This document shows, piece after piece, positions 1 to 12,987 of a stretch of 64,000 nt of DNA. Within the stretch, counting starts at the first letter, position 1, and every line of letters begins with the position of its first letter. Origin of the DNA: Aristolochia californica (taxonomy: Eukaryota; Streptophyta; Magnoliopsida; Piperales; Aristolochiaceae); NCBI GenBank assembly GCA_029961685.1, contig JARWKL010000016.1:16064157-16128156 (forward strand). Direction: 5' to 3'. Below the pieces are notes generated by a model. It ran no database searches, was not told where the DNA came from, and saw nothing but the letters and a program-made list of their open reading frames with translations. A program made the position numbers and the translations under genes.

Positions 1-2660
1 TCTTGGTTTTAAATGTCTATTTACATCCAATGGGCTTTGTACCTTTAGGCAACTCGATGAGATCCCAAACGTCATTGTCATTCATAGACTTTATCTCATC
101 CTTCATGGCATCAATCCACTTTTGAGAGTTAGAACTACGCAAGGCTTGACAGAAGTTAAATGGGTCATCTTCTGTCAATCTGACGTCATCCTCATGTTCT
201 TGAAGAAATATGATATAATCATATGGAATTGCATTTCTCCTCTCCCTAGTGGATCTCCTTAGTGGCACTTCTTGTGGTTGCTGAGTTTGTTTTAAAGGTG
301 GTGTTAGAGGAAGAATCTCATTATTGTCTTGATCTAGAACAAGATCAAGAATAGGAGATTGAACATTGTCCTCTAGTGCCTGAACTGTGTCTTGAACAAC
401 AATAGATATGGTGACCTGATCACTGTTAATAACATATTCTTCTTCAAAGATAACATTCCTTATGCTTTCTTCCCCTTCAAACTCAATATCCTCAAGGAAT
501 CTCACATTTCCTATTTCAAAGAAGGATCTTGATGCCCCGAGAGCGTTCAATATAACCAACGAAATAACAGCTTACTGTCCTTGAGTCCAGTTTTCTTTCA
601 TGTGGCCTATAAGTTCGTGCCTCAGCTGGACAACCCCAAATGTGCAAGTGCCTAATGCTAGACTTCTTTCCTATCCAAAGCTCATAGGGGGTTTTGGCAA
701 TTGCTTTCCTCGGTACCCTGTTAAGGATATACACTGCGGTCTTTAAAGCTTCTCCCCAAAGTGACTCTGACAAGAAGGAATGATTTATCATACTCCATAC
801 CATATCCTTAAGAGTTCGGTTTCATCGCTCTGCAACACCGTTCATGCTGGGTTTGCCCGGCATGGTGTATTGTGAAACAATTCCACACTCTTTGAGGAAA
901 ATTGCGAAGGGTCCTGGGCGTTGTTCTCTTGATCCAGCATACATTCCGTAGTATTCACCACCACAGTCGGATTTGACAACCTTTATTTTCTTTCCTAGTT
1001 GAAGTTCAACTTCAGCTTTGAAAGACTTGAAGACGTCCAGGGATTGTGACTTCTCATGTTTTAAATATAGGCAACAGAATCTAGAGTAATCGTCTATGAA
1101 CGTAATGAAGTATTGTTGTCTATTCCATGAAGCAGTAAGAAATATATCACAAATATCTGTATGTATAAGTTCTAAGACATCTGTAGCTCTTTCGGCACCT
1201 AATTTTCTAACATTTGTTTGTTTCCCCTTGATGCACTCAATACAAACATGGAACTTTGTATTATCTAGGGGTTCAAGAATTTCATCCGAGAACCTTTGAA
1301 TTCTCTGTTTAGAGATGTGTCCTAAACGTTTGTGCCATAATGTGGCTGAATTCTTACTTAATTTTTGCTTCGTTCCATGTGAACTTGTTTGCAGTATTTC
1401 TCTATAGGAACTAATAACATCAAGCATATACAAGTTATCAATTAAGGGACCGGAACCAACAAAATTAGAATTTTTGTAGAGACTAACTTTATTATTTCCA
1501 AAAGAACAAAAAAAAACCTGATTTGTCCAAAATGGAAATAGAAATTAAATCCGCCTAAAAGACGATGCAACAAATGTCTCAGATAAATCAAAATAAAACC
1601 CAATGTTTAATAGTAATATGAAAGTTCCTATAACTTCTACCACAACTTTATTGTTGTCGCCCACAAAGATGAACTTTTCAGCATCACTTGGTGGTCGGCT
1701 CCACAGGCAACCCTAGAAATACATACTTATGTGAGTGGAAGCACCAAAATCCACCCACCAAGAATCTTTAGGTACATAAGCTAAATTAACTTCAAAACAA
1801 ACTAAAGTTAGAGGCATACCCTTCTTTACACGCCAAGTGGCATACTTGGGACAATCCTTCTTCATATGTCCCGACTTCTTGCAGAAGTAGCAGATAAACT
1901 CCTTATCTTGCTTCTTCGGTTTCTTATTCTGAGAAGATCCTTCCGCAACAACCTTACCTCTCTTCTTCTCATTGTTCTGAGAGGTTGAGGCCAAGTGAGC
2001 ACTTTCAATCTTATCCCACTGGTTCCTCTCTTCCTCTTGTACACAGTGAGATATAAGCTCATTGAGGGACCATTTGTCCTTCTGAGTGTTATAACTCACT
2101 TTGAATTGCCCAAAATGTGCAGGAAGAGATATCTAAACCCAAGTGCACCAGCAAGTCCTCAGACAGTTCCAACTTAAGTGACTTGAGTTTTGATGCGAGA
2201 TGAAACATCTCCATAATGTATTCCATTATGTTTCCTTTGCCTTTATGCTTCATCGAAACAAGTTTAGCCAAAGGCTACTCGCCTCCGACTTTTCATTCTT
2301 GGCAAAATATTGCTCAATTTCCTCCATGAACTTCTTGGCGCTCTTGCTCTTAGTCATAAAGCCCCGAAACGTCTCCAAAATGGAGCGTTTCATGATTATC
2401 AAGCACATTCGGTTGGAGCGATCCCACTTCTCAATTTTAACCTCATTGCAGTTATCCGAAGTGGAAGTGGGTTGTTCCACCCGAACTACAAGATCCAAAT
2501 CCATACAATTGAGGCCAATTTCCACAGTTTCTTTCCAAGCCTTAAAGTCCATCCTGCTTAGCATTGGGATGTTACTGATTTGGGAATAAACATCCATAGT
2601 AGTAGCAATAGAAATTGTATATAGAATAAAATAAACAAGTATACACACATTAACTAGCAT
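1..2660 (-). pseudogene. Ty1/Copia gag-pol, degenerate, cut by window edge
   Basis: Reading leftward from 2660, gag-type sequence (MDFKAWKETVEIGLNC) is followed by a zinc knuckle CYFCKKSGHMKKDC near 1870 (C-x2-C-x4-H-x4-C). The start of the protease comes next (WWVDFGASTHIS near 1740, with A after the catalytic D-F-G in place of D-S/T-G-A). GAG-pre-integrase (LWHKRLGHISKQRI) and the integrase core (FITFIDDYSRF, SDCGGEYYG, SMNGVAER) lie at 822-1433. The linker before reverse transcriptase (MKDEIKSMNDNDVWDLIELP) ends at position 17. The frame breaks between gag pieces near 2090, at a TGA after VAER near 815, and at a TAG where a Trp is expected after PIGCK at position 17. RT and RNase H lie beyond the window. 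Copia identity is secure; it is certainly non-functional. Confidence 0.93.
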
Positions 2661-3778
2661 GTTAAATAAAAGAAAAACAAGACATGTACAAACAATCCAA
2701 ATTGGGAACCCATCTCAAGATACCTAGTACAACATTAATTCTTAGTCTTTGGGTAAAAAAATTAACTGTAAGTGGTACTCTCTGTGCAATGATCAAATAT
2801 TGACAATCAGTTTTGTCAAACAATAGCCTTTCTTTGGACCGACTATTGTTCACACAAAAATGTCTTTATAATTGTGACACATTTATCATCACAGGCACAT
2901 TGTTGATTTGGCCAAATTGTGTCTTCCTTTGGGCCGAACACGGTGAGCATAAAGAACTCCTCGCAAACATCTATGTATTTTTAGTCAAATTAATCTACAC
3001 TACAAAGGTAAATTTGGCAACATGTAGTTTCAATCAATTTGATTTAAAATACTAGACCAACTGAGCAAAATTAATTTAATTTTTCTTTATTTTTTTCTCA
3101 AGACGCGCTGCAGCGCCAAACTCTCTGTCTTCGACGCTGCAGTACACCCAATGGGCCCTGTAGTGAACGACCAACTGCAGCACACCCTGCCTCAGTGAAT
3201 GGGCACTACAACGCACCCAATGGGCGCTTTAGTGAACGGGCACTACAGCTCACCCATCTACAATGATGAACTGTAGTGAACGGGCACTGTAGCATTTCCC
3301 AATGGCAATTTCTATAATTTAATATATAAAAAATTTTATATAAAAAAACACACTAAGGTGATCTGGCATACTAGTTATTTGCGCTAAACTGAAAACTTTC
3401 GTGCGGGTTCAAATCCTCACGTGCTAAATATTGGATTTTGAGAACCGAGTCGGCTCAATCCTCTCTCGGGCGAGTTGACTCAACTCGTAATTTAAATCAA
3501 ATGTAACCTAAGTTTAAAAAAAAAATTATTTCATGCACGTGTTGGAGGTCATCTTCAACCTACTGTCACGCGCAGAGGGAGGGCTTCGGTTTCCACCGAT
3601 GGCCCTCTGTCAGAAGTCGGACTCCCGTCTGACATCGACTGCTGCCAACGTCGACTGACGCACAGTGCCGAGGCGAGTTCCGTGGAGAGCGACACACACA
3701 GCGTTGGAGCTATACAAAACCGTTGTTTTTCTCCACAGAATTCCTCCATTCCAATCCCAATAATCTAACAGTAATTCT
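2661..3778 (-). other. Untranslated leader of the Copia element
   Basis: This stretch lies between the gag start and the primer-binding site and has no sustained reading frame. It is AT-rich at the gag side. At about 3105-3295 it becomes GC-richer with a repeated short motif (see the separate repeat entry). Near 3410 there is a GGTTCAAATCC sequence resembling a tRNA B box, but no tRNA fold was found around it. Confidence 0.6.
3105..3295. repeat. Imperfect short repeats in the Copia leader
   Basis: The motif AGTGAACGGGCACTACAG and close variants recur, with interspersed CACCCAATGGGC and CTGCAG. Several copies are partly self-complementary (CTGTAGTG against CACTACAG), so an RNA copy could fold back. 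Position in an element leader would suit packaging or dimerisation, but that is inference. Confidence 0.55.
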
Positions 3779-3790
3779 GCTCTGATACCA
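3779..3790 (-). other. Primer-binding site (initiator Met-tRNA type)
   Basis: The plus strand reads GCTCTGATACCA, the reverse complement of TGGTATCAGAGC, the standard plant retroelement primer-binding site complementary to the 3' end of initiator Met-tRNA. It lies 2 bp inside the LTR, as expected for the 5' end of a minus-strand element. Confidence 0.9.
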
Positions 3791-3792
3791 CT

Positions 3793-4227
3793 TGTTAGAA
3801 AATCTTAATCTTAAATCCTAATCCATAATTTACATCACGACAGAATATTAGGATTCGGAATACATAGATCCATTCCAAAATTTTGTCTTTCTATTGTGGA
3901 ATCACTATGACAAACGATACGAATGAATTGGTTTTGTGATCTTCCTCAACTAAATCTCCTTAGTTCCTCAATGGGACTGTCGTCTCTCTTCTGGATGGGG
4001 AGAAGGGAAACTGTGTGTGATTTAGTATCTTGGGGACCATAACCATAATGTGTCTCTTATATAGGGTTCCCATAATTCCCTATGGTATCTACTCAATTGG
4101 CCTATATTCCTTAATGGGCGTAAAAAAATTAGATCACTTAATTTTGGCCCATTCCATTAAATAGTAAAAATAATTGAATAATAATTATGTTGCCCAATTT
4201 AGAATAGGAAACGTGAGTTTCCTAACA
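3793..4227 (-). mobile_element. 5' LTR of the minus-strand Copia element
   Basis: A 435-bp segment begins TGTTAGAAAATC and ends GTTTCCTAACA, giving the TGTTAG/CTAACA inverted ends of a Copia LTR. It sits 2 bp from the primer-binding site. A TATATAAG box on the minus strand at 4056-4063 is a likely LTR promoter. The partner LTR is outside the window, so neither age nor target-site duplication can be judged. Confidence 0.88.
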
Positions 4228-4559
4228 CCTATTTCATCTGGTTGAGTTGACAAACGGAGCTTTGTGTGCCATCCATTCAGGGGTGTTTGCCTCTCAGAAT
4301 ATCAAAACCAGTACCAATGCTATAAAAATGTTCATACTCACAACTCATAGAAGTGATTTATAATGTTAAATAAGTATTGATTGATAATTTAAATATTCTT
4401 AACCCACATAAATATAAAGAACAGTTGCATTTTTATCTTTGTTGTTTGGATTTTTTTTATGTAATTAATTTTTAATTTTTTTTAAGAAGTAAGAATGCCA
4501 ACATTTCATGTTCAATTGACATCAATAGTTAACACTAGTTCTAGTGTGGCCATAGATAA
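4228..4559. other. Intergenic, nothing recognised
   Basis: AT-rich sequence without coding frames, RNA genes or clear repeats, immediately outside the Copia LTR. Confidence 0.6.
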
Positions 4560-4779
4560 TGGCTCAATTTGATATGTATTTTATGAAAAAAAAATAATGT
4601 TAAGTTAGAATTCGAACTCAGCTAGAGCTGAAGCTTGAATTAAAATTATTGGGCTCGAACTCGATTAAAATTTTAGGCTCAAGACTGGATTCAGCTCGAA
4701 CTCGAGTTTGAAATATTTAAGTCAATCCCAACTCGAACATACGGAAGTTCGAGCTCGGCTCGACTCAATGCCACCCCTA
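4560..4779. repeat. GAGCTCGA-rich repeat, possible hAT-type MITE remnant
   Basis: Many short copies of GCTCGAACTCGA-like sequence (AGCTCGAACTCGAGTTTGA, TTCGAGCTCGGCTCGA) end at ATGCCACCCCTA. The reverse complement TAGGGGTGGCAT resembles the terminus common on plant hAT-type miniature elements. No matching left terminus or 8-bp duplication was found, so it is at best a one-ended fragment. Confidence 0.4.
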
Positions 4780-7619
4780 CATGACAATGCAGAGTTAGTT
4801 AACCATGTAAAATAGAGTAAGAAAGGGTTAATGACACCTATTCTTGTAATAGGGTGGGATCCAAAGCAAGAAAATTCCGAACACACGCTGCTTTGAACTG
4901 CCCTAAATGTGGATGAGGTCAACCCTTGATGTTACAAGGTGGGATTGGATTTTTTTTTTTAATGAAAACCCAATCACAGTATTTTGTAAGCCGATTAAAT
5001 GGGTAATTGGGAGCCCCCCTACTCTTTTGCCTTCACCTACGGTAGAGCCACCACTACCTCTCCTTTCATCGTCGATGGGAGGGGGAGTTAGCCCCTCTTG
5101 GAGTAGAAAAGATGGGAGGGTGGCTCCTTCCTCACCTTTGCTCCTTTATTCAAATAGAGAACAAAATAGGGAGGGGGCGCTTGTCCCTCTATGTACTCTA
5201 GGAGGGGCTTCTTGATCCCTATAGATGATAGAAGGGGTGGCACTCCTCATGAAGAAAGAGGGGGAGGTCCCTTTAATTAAACAATCACAAACCAAATATG
5301 TTGTAAATGATGTAACAAAAAAGCTATTCTTACACCAGTCACAATTGAGTATTAAAGGGGACATGTTTATACCGACAATTTCAAAGTTTAAAACTTTTTG
5401 ATCGACTTAATTTCTAAGGACTTTTCCCTGAAAAATATACTAAAACTTCTAATATAAGCAAATATACATTCAATTAACCCTCAATTTATACAATGATTTT
5501 TTTAATAGTTGAAAACTCGAACTCAGGTTGCTAATCCACTTCCAAAATGTCTTCATATGTTGGAGTTAAAACCACTTGTAAAATTGATAAACAATACTAA
5601 CAACAATGAGGCCACAAAGACCAATTGCATCAATTGCCCATAGAAGAGACTTACATAAGCTCAACTAGGTCACATAAGCCTAGACCCAAACTTAAGTCTA
5701 CAAAAGGATTTTTGGCAACACCAAAAGGCAACAAATACTTTTAACCGATGAATATATAACTCACTACACGACAACTTAACCATAATCACACAAGTTTTAA
5801 GCATGATATGAGTTGAGATAAATTTACACAAGGCTAGTCCCATGACAATATAAGATTTACTAACAATTTTCACTACACTTTGTGTCTCTTGATAAGTTGA
5901 GACAACAATTTTGAAAACAAATATAATTTACACCCTAGTCTTATGTGTGCTTCTATTGTCATAACATCTCAAGTTCATGCAAATTGACTTGACTTGAAAC
6001 TAAAAATCAAATTTGCAACACCCAAATATTAGTTATGAGTCATATCTAAGCTTAGACAAAGATTTAAAAATAAAGACTCGTCCAATTTCTAAAAATGATT
6101 TGAAGGTATGAGTTTGCTTTAGAGAGTCCTCTTTTGTTGTTAACAAGCTTCATAATTGAACTAAAAAGAAACTTTTTGTCTGTTTGAAAAGCACACAAAT
6201 CCTTAACAAAAAATCATGGATAAATATTAAAAATTCTTGGTTTGAACTATTACCAAAAGACTTATTTTGCTCAAATCAAAGCTTGAAATTCACTTTTGCA
6301 TATTTTTAGGTAGCACTATTCAAATGTAGTAGGGACATCCGCATACTAGGTGTCTACATTTATATTGGGAATTCGAAAGTGAGGTTTTTGCTTGTTTTTT
6401 TCTTCTATACTTCAAATACTCAGTTCCCAACATCTATGACACATGATTTGTTGTGATTGGTGGTGTTTTATCTTTCATCGGGCATGTAATCTACTATCTT
6501 ATCTGTTAAGTGTGAGATACAACAACAATAAATACATACATATTAAGTTTAAAATTTTATTGTATATTTACCCAATGCCTACTCCATATTGCACTGATAT
6601 ACAATACGTATCAACATGTTATATCGAAATTTTAAGGATTTATTTATGATACCCAACTATGAGTACCATGCATAATAATATAAGATAATGAGTTTTAATT
6701 GTTATAACGATAACAACAACAACAACTATCAGATTCCAAATAAATAGCCTCATATGCCAAGTATTTGTATCTTTTTCATGTAGATGCACGTTTATTATGT
6801 TGTTCCATATATTAATTTTGACTTTTCTATAATTAACAACCATTTCTGGATTTTAAAAAATTAAAATTGTTAAAAGAGTTATCTCTTTGCAGAAATTTTT
6901 CTATTGCTTGAAGTCCAACAATCCTCTTTGGCGACAACTCTTTGATGGTAGGTATCTTTCTTAGCAGATGGGGTAATTAATGTGACCTCCTCAGTGAGTG
7001 TTTGTATGGAGCTCAAGAGCCCATCAACCTATCTGACTCTAATTAGGATTCTTTCTTTATCTCAAACTCAAACTCTAGTTAAATGTAGTGTCCCCCAACA
7101 ACTGAGTTTGATCCCAGACATGACAGACAATAGTATGGTCCACTGGCCCCAACTCCAATAAAGTTTTAAATGAGATATTTTTGAAAAATAAAAATAATTT
7201 CAAAATAGTTATTTGTCAAATCCTTTATGGGAATTAGAATATCCATAATTTTGAATAAAATCAATAAATTCTCAATTTTTTTGATTTCTCTCAAAATTAT
7301 GATGTTATCCTTGGGATGAGTTTCTCTTAGGAGTAGAACCTCTAAACTATATAGAAAATATGATTTCTCTAAAGTGGCTAGATGCATCAAATAAAGTTTT
7401 ATCCAATGTTTCCTACTCCAAAAGAGTCACATATCTTACATAAAAATCAAGTCGATTCCTAAGATCAATGAAAGTGAAATCAAGAGGTAATTAGGTTAAT
7501 AGGCTAAAGTTCCAATTACCACCGTATATGTACAATATTATATGATGGTGTGACATCAAGTTCATACATGGTCCTACTTCTTGGTGGCCTAAGATGCCTT
7601 ACAAAACAGGTGAAGTTTC
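4780..7619. other. Intergenic; one GA/CT-rich tract
   Basis: No gene was recognised. At about 5005-5275 alternating CT-rich and GA-rich blocks resemble tracts at 22.69-22.86 kb and 23.42-23.69 kb, suggesting a dispersed repeat family. The rest is AT-rich with scattered short frames that look like chance. Confidence 0.5.
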
Positions 7620-8460
7620 AATGAAAAGAAAATGTTACTCAGTAGTCTTTAATTTTCTGTTCAACAAATTCCAAGCCAAGAGAGACCCGAGTCATGTAAC
7701 AAGTGTCACTTTGGAATACTCCGGCGTATCGGTTTCGCATCTGGGACAGCACTTGACGACGGTGACCTGAGCAGGCAAAAGCGTCACCGGGAAGAAAGAA
7801 GAAGATAAAAAGTGAATGCATTATGCGTTTATGTACCGTGCCGAAGGGAACCTCACGTCACAATTCACGGGTTCACCCACCCACCCACCCGCCCGCATCC
7901 ACCCACGTGATGAAAACGAAACAAGCAGCGGACAGAAAACACAGCGCCGCTGTGGCTATTCCTTCCTACCAGTCGTGCCCAATGAACAATCCGTAATCTG
8001 GAGGCACGACAGAAAAGACGACTCTCATCGAATACGGTTCAATGTCCTTATCGAATCAGCTTTCCAGTTCCCACTCTTCCGCCTTCTTCACCAAGACATA
8101 TACAGCTTCAGTTCCTCGGTTTAAACTGAGCTCCAGCGGCGGAGAATTCAGAGATTGATTACAGGGGAAGCTGGGTAATGGGGTCGGAGGCAAGAGCAAT
8201 AGATCTGACATGTCGCAGAAAGAGACAACAGGCCAACGACCCTCTGTCCTCTGGATCATTTGTCCCGAGATGCCTTTACTGAAAAGGTTGTGGGCTCTGC
8301 ATGGATGCTTGCTGCATGAAATGATACCAAAGGTACCACGCTCGCCTGAAGTGGAGCCTGGTGACGCATTTCAGCAAACATCTTGACGGCGAGTTTTGCA
8401 CTCGAGCACTATCAAGCGTCAAGGTCAGGTATCAGTCGTTAATATGCGACTTGGTGTGGT
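7620..8460 (+). other. GC-rich coding-like island, identity unknown
   Basis: This block is clearly GC-richer than its surroundings and contains a CACGTG G-box near 7903. From an ATG at 8178 the plus frame gives MGSEARAIDLTCRRKRQQAN and reaches a TGA near 8278. Past it the frame is cysteine-rich (KGCGLCMDACCMK), hits a second TGA, and continues to about 8440. The two TGAs in an otherwise open Cys-rich frame suggest a decayed exon, or chance in a GC-rich promoter. I do not recognise the family and assign no function. Confidence 0.3.
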
Positions 8461-11400
8461 GCTTTATATTGAACACCGTTTCATTCCCTCAAAGCTATGC
8501 ATGTGCCCATGTGGCTAGGTGAATTGAAAATTTTAAATTAAAATTTAAGCTGTGAGTGTATAAAAATAAAATAGGATAAATAATTAACAATTAGACCCTA
8601 TAAGAGATAATAATATTTTTGTTTTCGTGGTTTCCCTAACCGTAGTCACTGTCCAAAAACCCTTCTTAAAGAGAATGTCTAATCTCCGCCCAAGTCAAAT
8701 TTTCTCTAAAAGATCGTACAAACTAGATTATGATTCTACAATACTCTCTCCTTCTAGATGGAGGTTCTAGAACACCTCTTAAAAGATCATTCGAAAAATA
8801 CACAAACAAAAAAAAAACGTACACCATTTTGAACAGGAGATACAAAACTAGCAATGCTAATTCATTTGAAAGAGAATGAAATGATTTTGAGATAAAATTG
8901 TTTTTTTTTTTTTTCTCAAAGAGAGTTTATATGAATTGAAAAAGTTTTTTGAATGCTTTGAATTGCCAATAAATGCTTAGTTCTTAGTCCCTTGTGAGTT
9001 TCAATGCCTATTTATAACTTTTTCATTCACAAAAAGTTGAGAAAGGTGTTATGATCTATCAACCATGTATAACATCTATACTTTTTATGTTCCTTAGGCA
9101 TATTGATCGATTATGACATTAATCAATGAGTTTTTAACCTTTCAAAAAACTCATTGATCAATCAAATCTATTCTGATTGATCAATCATATTTTATATGAT
9201 TGGCTATGTAGGGTTTTGTATAATCTATAAGTCAATAAAGTATGATCTATCATGTTTTATATTTTTTACCAGTCTACATATCGATCAAGCCCATTTAAAT
9301 AGATTGATTATACAATATACCGGTTCACTATTTTGACATTTAAGCTTGATATAGGCTATTCTAAGGGGTTTTTTTTCAATTATAAAATATTTATATACCA
9401 TCAGTAAAATATGGTTTTGTAATATCTCATGTTCTAAAACTCCATAACATAATTGTCCGTATAAATCAAAGTTTGGTTGACTATCTACTTACAAAGTTAA
9501 AATTTTTGAGATTTTCTATTTGAATTTGACTTTAAGTTTTCAAGTCGTTCAAACATCTTGTTGGTATAAGTTTTTCATTTCAACAACAATCTCCAATGTG
9601 TTTTTACTTCAGGTCTTGACTTAGCAACTTGATTATCCATTTTTTTGTCTTGAACTTTTGCCATACATCTTATAATATTCGTGTTAGAAAACATATGTAT
9701 AAAATACACTAATAACACTATTAATAACACACTTTCAAGTTATGCTTTTTGTTATCATCACAATAATGGAGACCAACATGATTTTACTATTGGGTTGACC
9801 ATAGGTCTTGCTCTCATGAACTCCCTTGACTTGGGTCACCTAGTCATGTTTGAATGAGTCTTATGAGCTTAAACTCCATTAACCTCGAACCATGTGATTG
9901 GTCGAGTACAACAAATAGTTCTAGACCCCATCTTCAATCGATGTACTAATGGAAGACCTTATGATATCGCTTATAAATTACCATTTCCCATCATTTTCTA
10001 TAAACATCAATTCACCATTCAAATTATAAGTTGTCTACATCTAACGGGTGCCAGATTTGCCAAAATCTGATACCCGTAACATTCTCCAATATTGTGCTAT
10101 GGACGGGTACACTTACGGATAAAGTGATACACCTCTACTAGAAGTGATAGATAAAAATGATTCCATGACGGAGACTTATTCACGTGTTGTGTAACCCGTT
10201 TTAGTGTGAACACACTCGACTAATATTTTCCGGTCTCCCGTCAATAGGTTTTTTTTGGTTAAAGTCACATACGGGATAACCGTCGGATTTTACCTCTTCC
10301 GCTTTCATAACAGATGCGGGCCCACCTTGAAGAGTGTTGCTCAATGATCAAGTGATACTTTGCTTCGATCCGAAAGGCTCACGCACATTGTACCACTTCC
10401 ACGGACCACGGCGAAAAAGCTAGGCCAAAAAGAAAAGCTGGCAGTAGTACTATTCTAGTGGGACCGCAATTATTCATCACGATGGGCCCACATTTTATGC
10501 GTTACACGAAATAGGCCGGACGAGTACGACCCGCTTCAGGCAGAGTGTGGGTCCCGCGCTTTTGGAATCAAAAGTTACTGAACCGGCTGCGGACCACGCC
10601 GGTCGGAGGTTCTGTTTTTTAATCCGGACCAGATAAAAGCGTACGAAGCACGTGTTGCCGCAGAAAAACACTTGGTGGAAGGGAAATGGTAGCCCAGCCC
10701 TCGTCGCCCTCACGGGGGTTCCTTATTCATGCTCTTGATCTCTTCTGCGTCCAGGGAGATTATACGTCAAGAATTTATCGTAGACAGAAAAAATACAAAA
10801 AAACCGAAGTATGGTCTTTCAAATTTTGAGCAATTTTTGTTTCTTTCTGTTGAAATTCAGAGACAAGCGATCGTTTTCCCTTATTTACTTGTTTAGCTGT
10901 AGTTCAGCTGGAATAAGGATTGATTTTCTCCACAAAATTTGACAGGTTTTCGTTGTGGGAGCGGTCGATTCAGTTCAATTTTGATGCTGAAACTTGGAAC
11001 ACTATAAAGCAAAACAATGATTTCGGAAAGGGTCTGGTCTTGCTTTGTACTCGCCATCAAAACAGAGCATCTGTTCGACTGTTACTTTTGTTATGGCTAA
11101 GCTCTGTTGGACCGTTTGTAAAAGGCAGACAAATAACATCAATTTGTAACCCGGTTTTCAATAAGAATTAGCAGGTAAATGCTGGTATCCTACAAAAGCA
11201 ATACACGTACATGGTAAATGGAAAATCCTTTCTTCTCCCTTACTTATAATTTTTAGTTTTTTTTTATTTTTCTGGTTAAAAGATTGTAAAGATCACTGTT
11301 GAGGAAGAAGCTGGGGCTTTTCAGATGATTGGTGTAGACAAATATTTGGGTCTGTGCGATTGGTGCAGACAGCTTCTAGGTTTTAGCGATTGGTGTACTC
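8461..11400. other. Intergenic region upstream of the SPL gene
   Basis: No gene was recognised. From 8500 to 10250 the sequence is AT-rich. At about 9100-9310 several TGATCAATC and ATCGATCA motifs cluster, resembling the larger cluster at 24.06-24.57 kb. From 10300 to 11100 it is GC-richer without a convincing reading frame and may be distal promoter. Confidence 0.5.
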
Positions 11401-11420
11401 GTAGTCGCAACTCCGTCAAT

Positions 11421-11427
11421 TATATAG
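11421..11427 (+). promoter_or_regulatory. Candidate TATA box of the SPL gene
   Basis: TATATAG lies 349 bp upstream of the ATG at 11770. Use of this box would give a leader of about 315 nt that is strongly CT-rich (11625-11760) and includes an upstream ATG at 11599 in a frame closing at 11754. The assignment rests on position only. Confidence 0.35.
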
Positions 11428-11769
11428 AGGGAGAAAAATTATATATTTTCTCTGTGCTTCAACTGTACCATGACTGTTAAGAAACAAAGGTAGGTGTTTA
11501 CCGTGGAGTTTTCTCTCTCTATCTAAACTCTAATATGTTTGTTGTTGATGGTGGTGTTGTTGGGGCGTAGTGTACTGCCAGTGGTGGAAAAGGAAGAAAT
11601 GGAGCTTTGTGGTCCTCACACGCCCCTCCTCCTTTTCACCTCACTTCCTCTTCTCACCCTAAATTTCTACCGCTCCCTTTTTCCTCTCTTTCTCTTTCCT
11701 TCTCTCTTTTCATTCTTCTCTCTTCACTATTTCCGTCTGCTCCTGCTGCTCTAATTTTCTGGGCTGCCC

Positions 11770-12969
11770 ATGGAGAGAAGGAAAAGAGAAGGGGAAGGGA
11801 TGGAGGCGGAGAAGCCCAAGGTGTTGGATGACGACGCTGACGAGGAGGAGGCGGCGGAGGACGATAAGAGGAAGAGACACGTCGGCGCGGCGGTGTCCCC
11901 ACATGGCAAGAAGTCTGCCGGAGGCGGTGGGGCCCAGCAGCTGAGCGCGCCCGCCTGCCAGGCCGAGAAGTGCGCTGTTGATCTGTCCGAGGCGAAACGC
12001 TACCACCGGAGGCACAAAGTCTGCGAGCACCACTCTAAGGCGCCTGTCGTTCTCGTCGGCGGTCTTCGGCAGCGCTTCTGTCAGCAATGCAGCAGGTAGT
12101 TGCAACCGGAAATTCTCTCTCTCAAAAGCCTGAACTTCGTTACAGAGGTGGATCATTTCAATTTCACTTGCTTCTAGTACGGTTTCGGTGAATTTGTTGC
12201 TTTAAGTTTTGCGGCGGCTCCTCTTCCCCACGTCTCTTATGCTAGTGTAGCAAAGTTTTAACGGAAAAGAGTAGTGCGAAGTTCGTTTATGTTCATAATT
12301 TGTTCGGTTTGAAAAGATCGGAGCTTATCTAAGTGAACGGCTCAAACTACTAGAAAGTGCTCAAGTTCTTTTGTCTTTCTACTGTTCATTTCCGCCAGGG
12401 AATGTTCTTGTGTCAATTGTTACCGGATGTCACACGGAGTATCTACGGTTGATATCATTTTTTTCCCCTCAAAGATCCTACTGATGACTGTATATGCTGT
12501 TTGGCCAAAGTCAATTCTGATGCTTTCCGTCTTGCATTCACTTGGTTTTTTTTTCTGTTTTTATCTCCAGCGTCAACAGCGGATGTTCAAGCTTCAGACT
12601 TTTTTTTTTTTTTTTTTTTGTAATTAACCCGTTGTTCAATGCTCCCTAAGATTTGTTAGTAAAGGTGGCGAAACTCTTGGTTTTGGCTAAGTAAGTATTT
12701 ACAAAGTATAGTTCGGATCTGTTTTTTTAGTATAATTATGTTTTACAATTTTCTGAAGGTTCCATGAGTTATCGGAATTCGACGAAGCAAAGAGGAGCTG
12801 CCGCAGGCGTTTAGCAGGCCATAATGAGCGACGCAGGAAGAGTTCATCAACTGATACTCATGGAGAAAGCTCCAGCCGTAAAGATCATTGCCGACAAGCA
12901 GACCAGAGTGGGAGGATGCCTATAGTTCTCCCCGGGAATAGCAGTTTCAAGCATTTCCAGATCAGATAA
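11770..12969 (+). CDS. SPL: SBP-box transcription factor, SPL3/4/5-like
   Basis: SBP-domain proteins bind GTAC-core DNA and promote the juvenile-to-adult and floral transitions. Exon 1 is 11770-12095 and exon 2 is 12759-12969, joined AG/G with GT-AG ends; the product is 178 aa. The SBP domain covers about residues 62-138. Zinc site 1 is C63, C68, C85, H88 and zinc site 2 is C104, C107, H111, C123. The bipartite basic tail ([17 protein letters not shown]) doubles as the nuclear signal. The intron inside the domain at CSR/FHE is the conserved family position. An acidic stretch ([13 protein letters not shown]) precedes the domain. Small size and a miR156 site 19 bp after the stop place it with SPL3/4/5. 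A second Met at residue 11 is an alternative start. No frame damage is seen. Confidence 0.95.
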
Positions 12970-12987
12970 GATCCAATTGTTTTAAAC

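Noticed and set aside
3347..3435. tRNA-like sequence with GGTTCAAATCC in the first Copia leader
   Set aside because: No acceptor or anticodon stem could be formed around the B-box-like motif.
11539..11902. Leu/Phe/Ser-rich frames before the SPL start and Pro-rich minus frames over exon 1
   Set aside because: The first arise from the CT-rich leader and the second are antisense to the SBP exon; neither shows domain structure.
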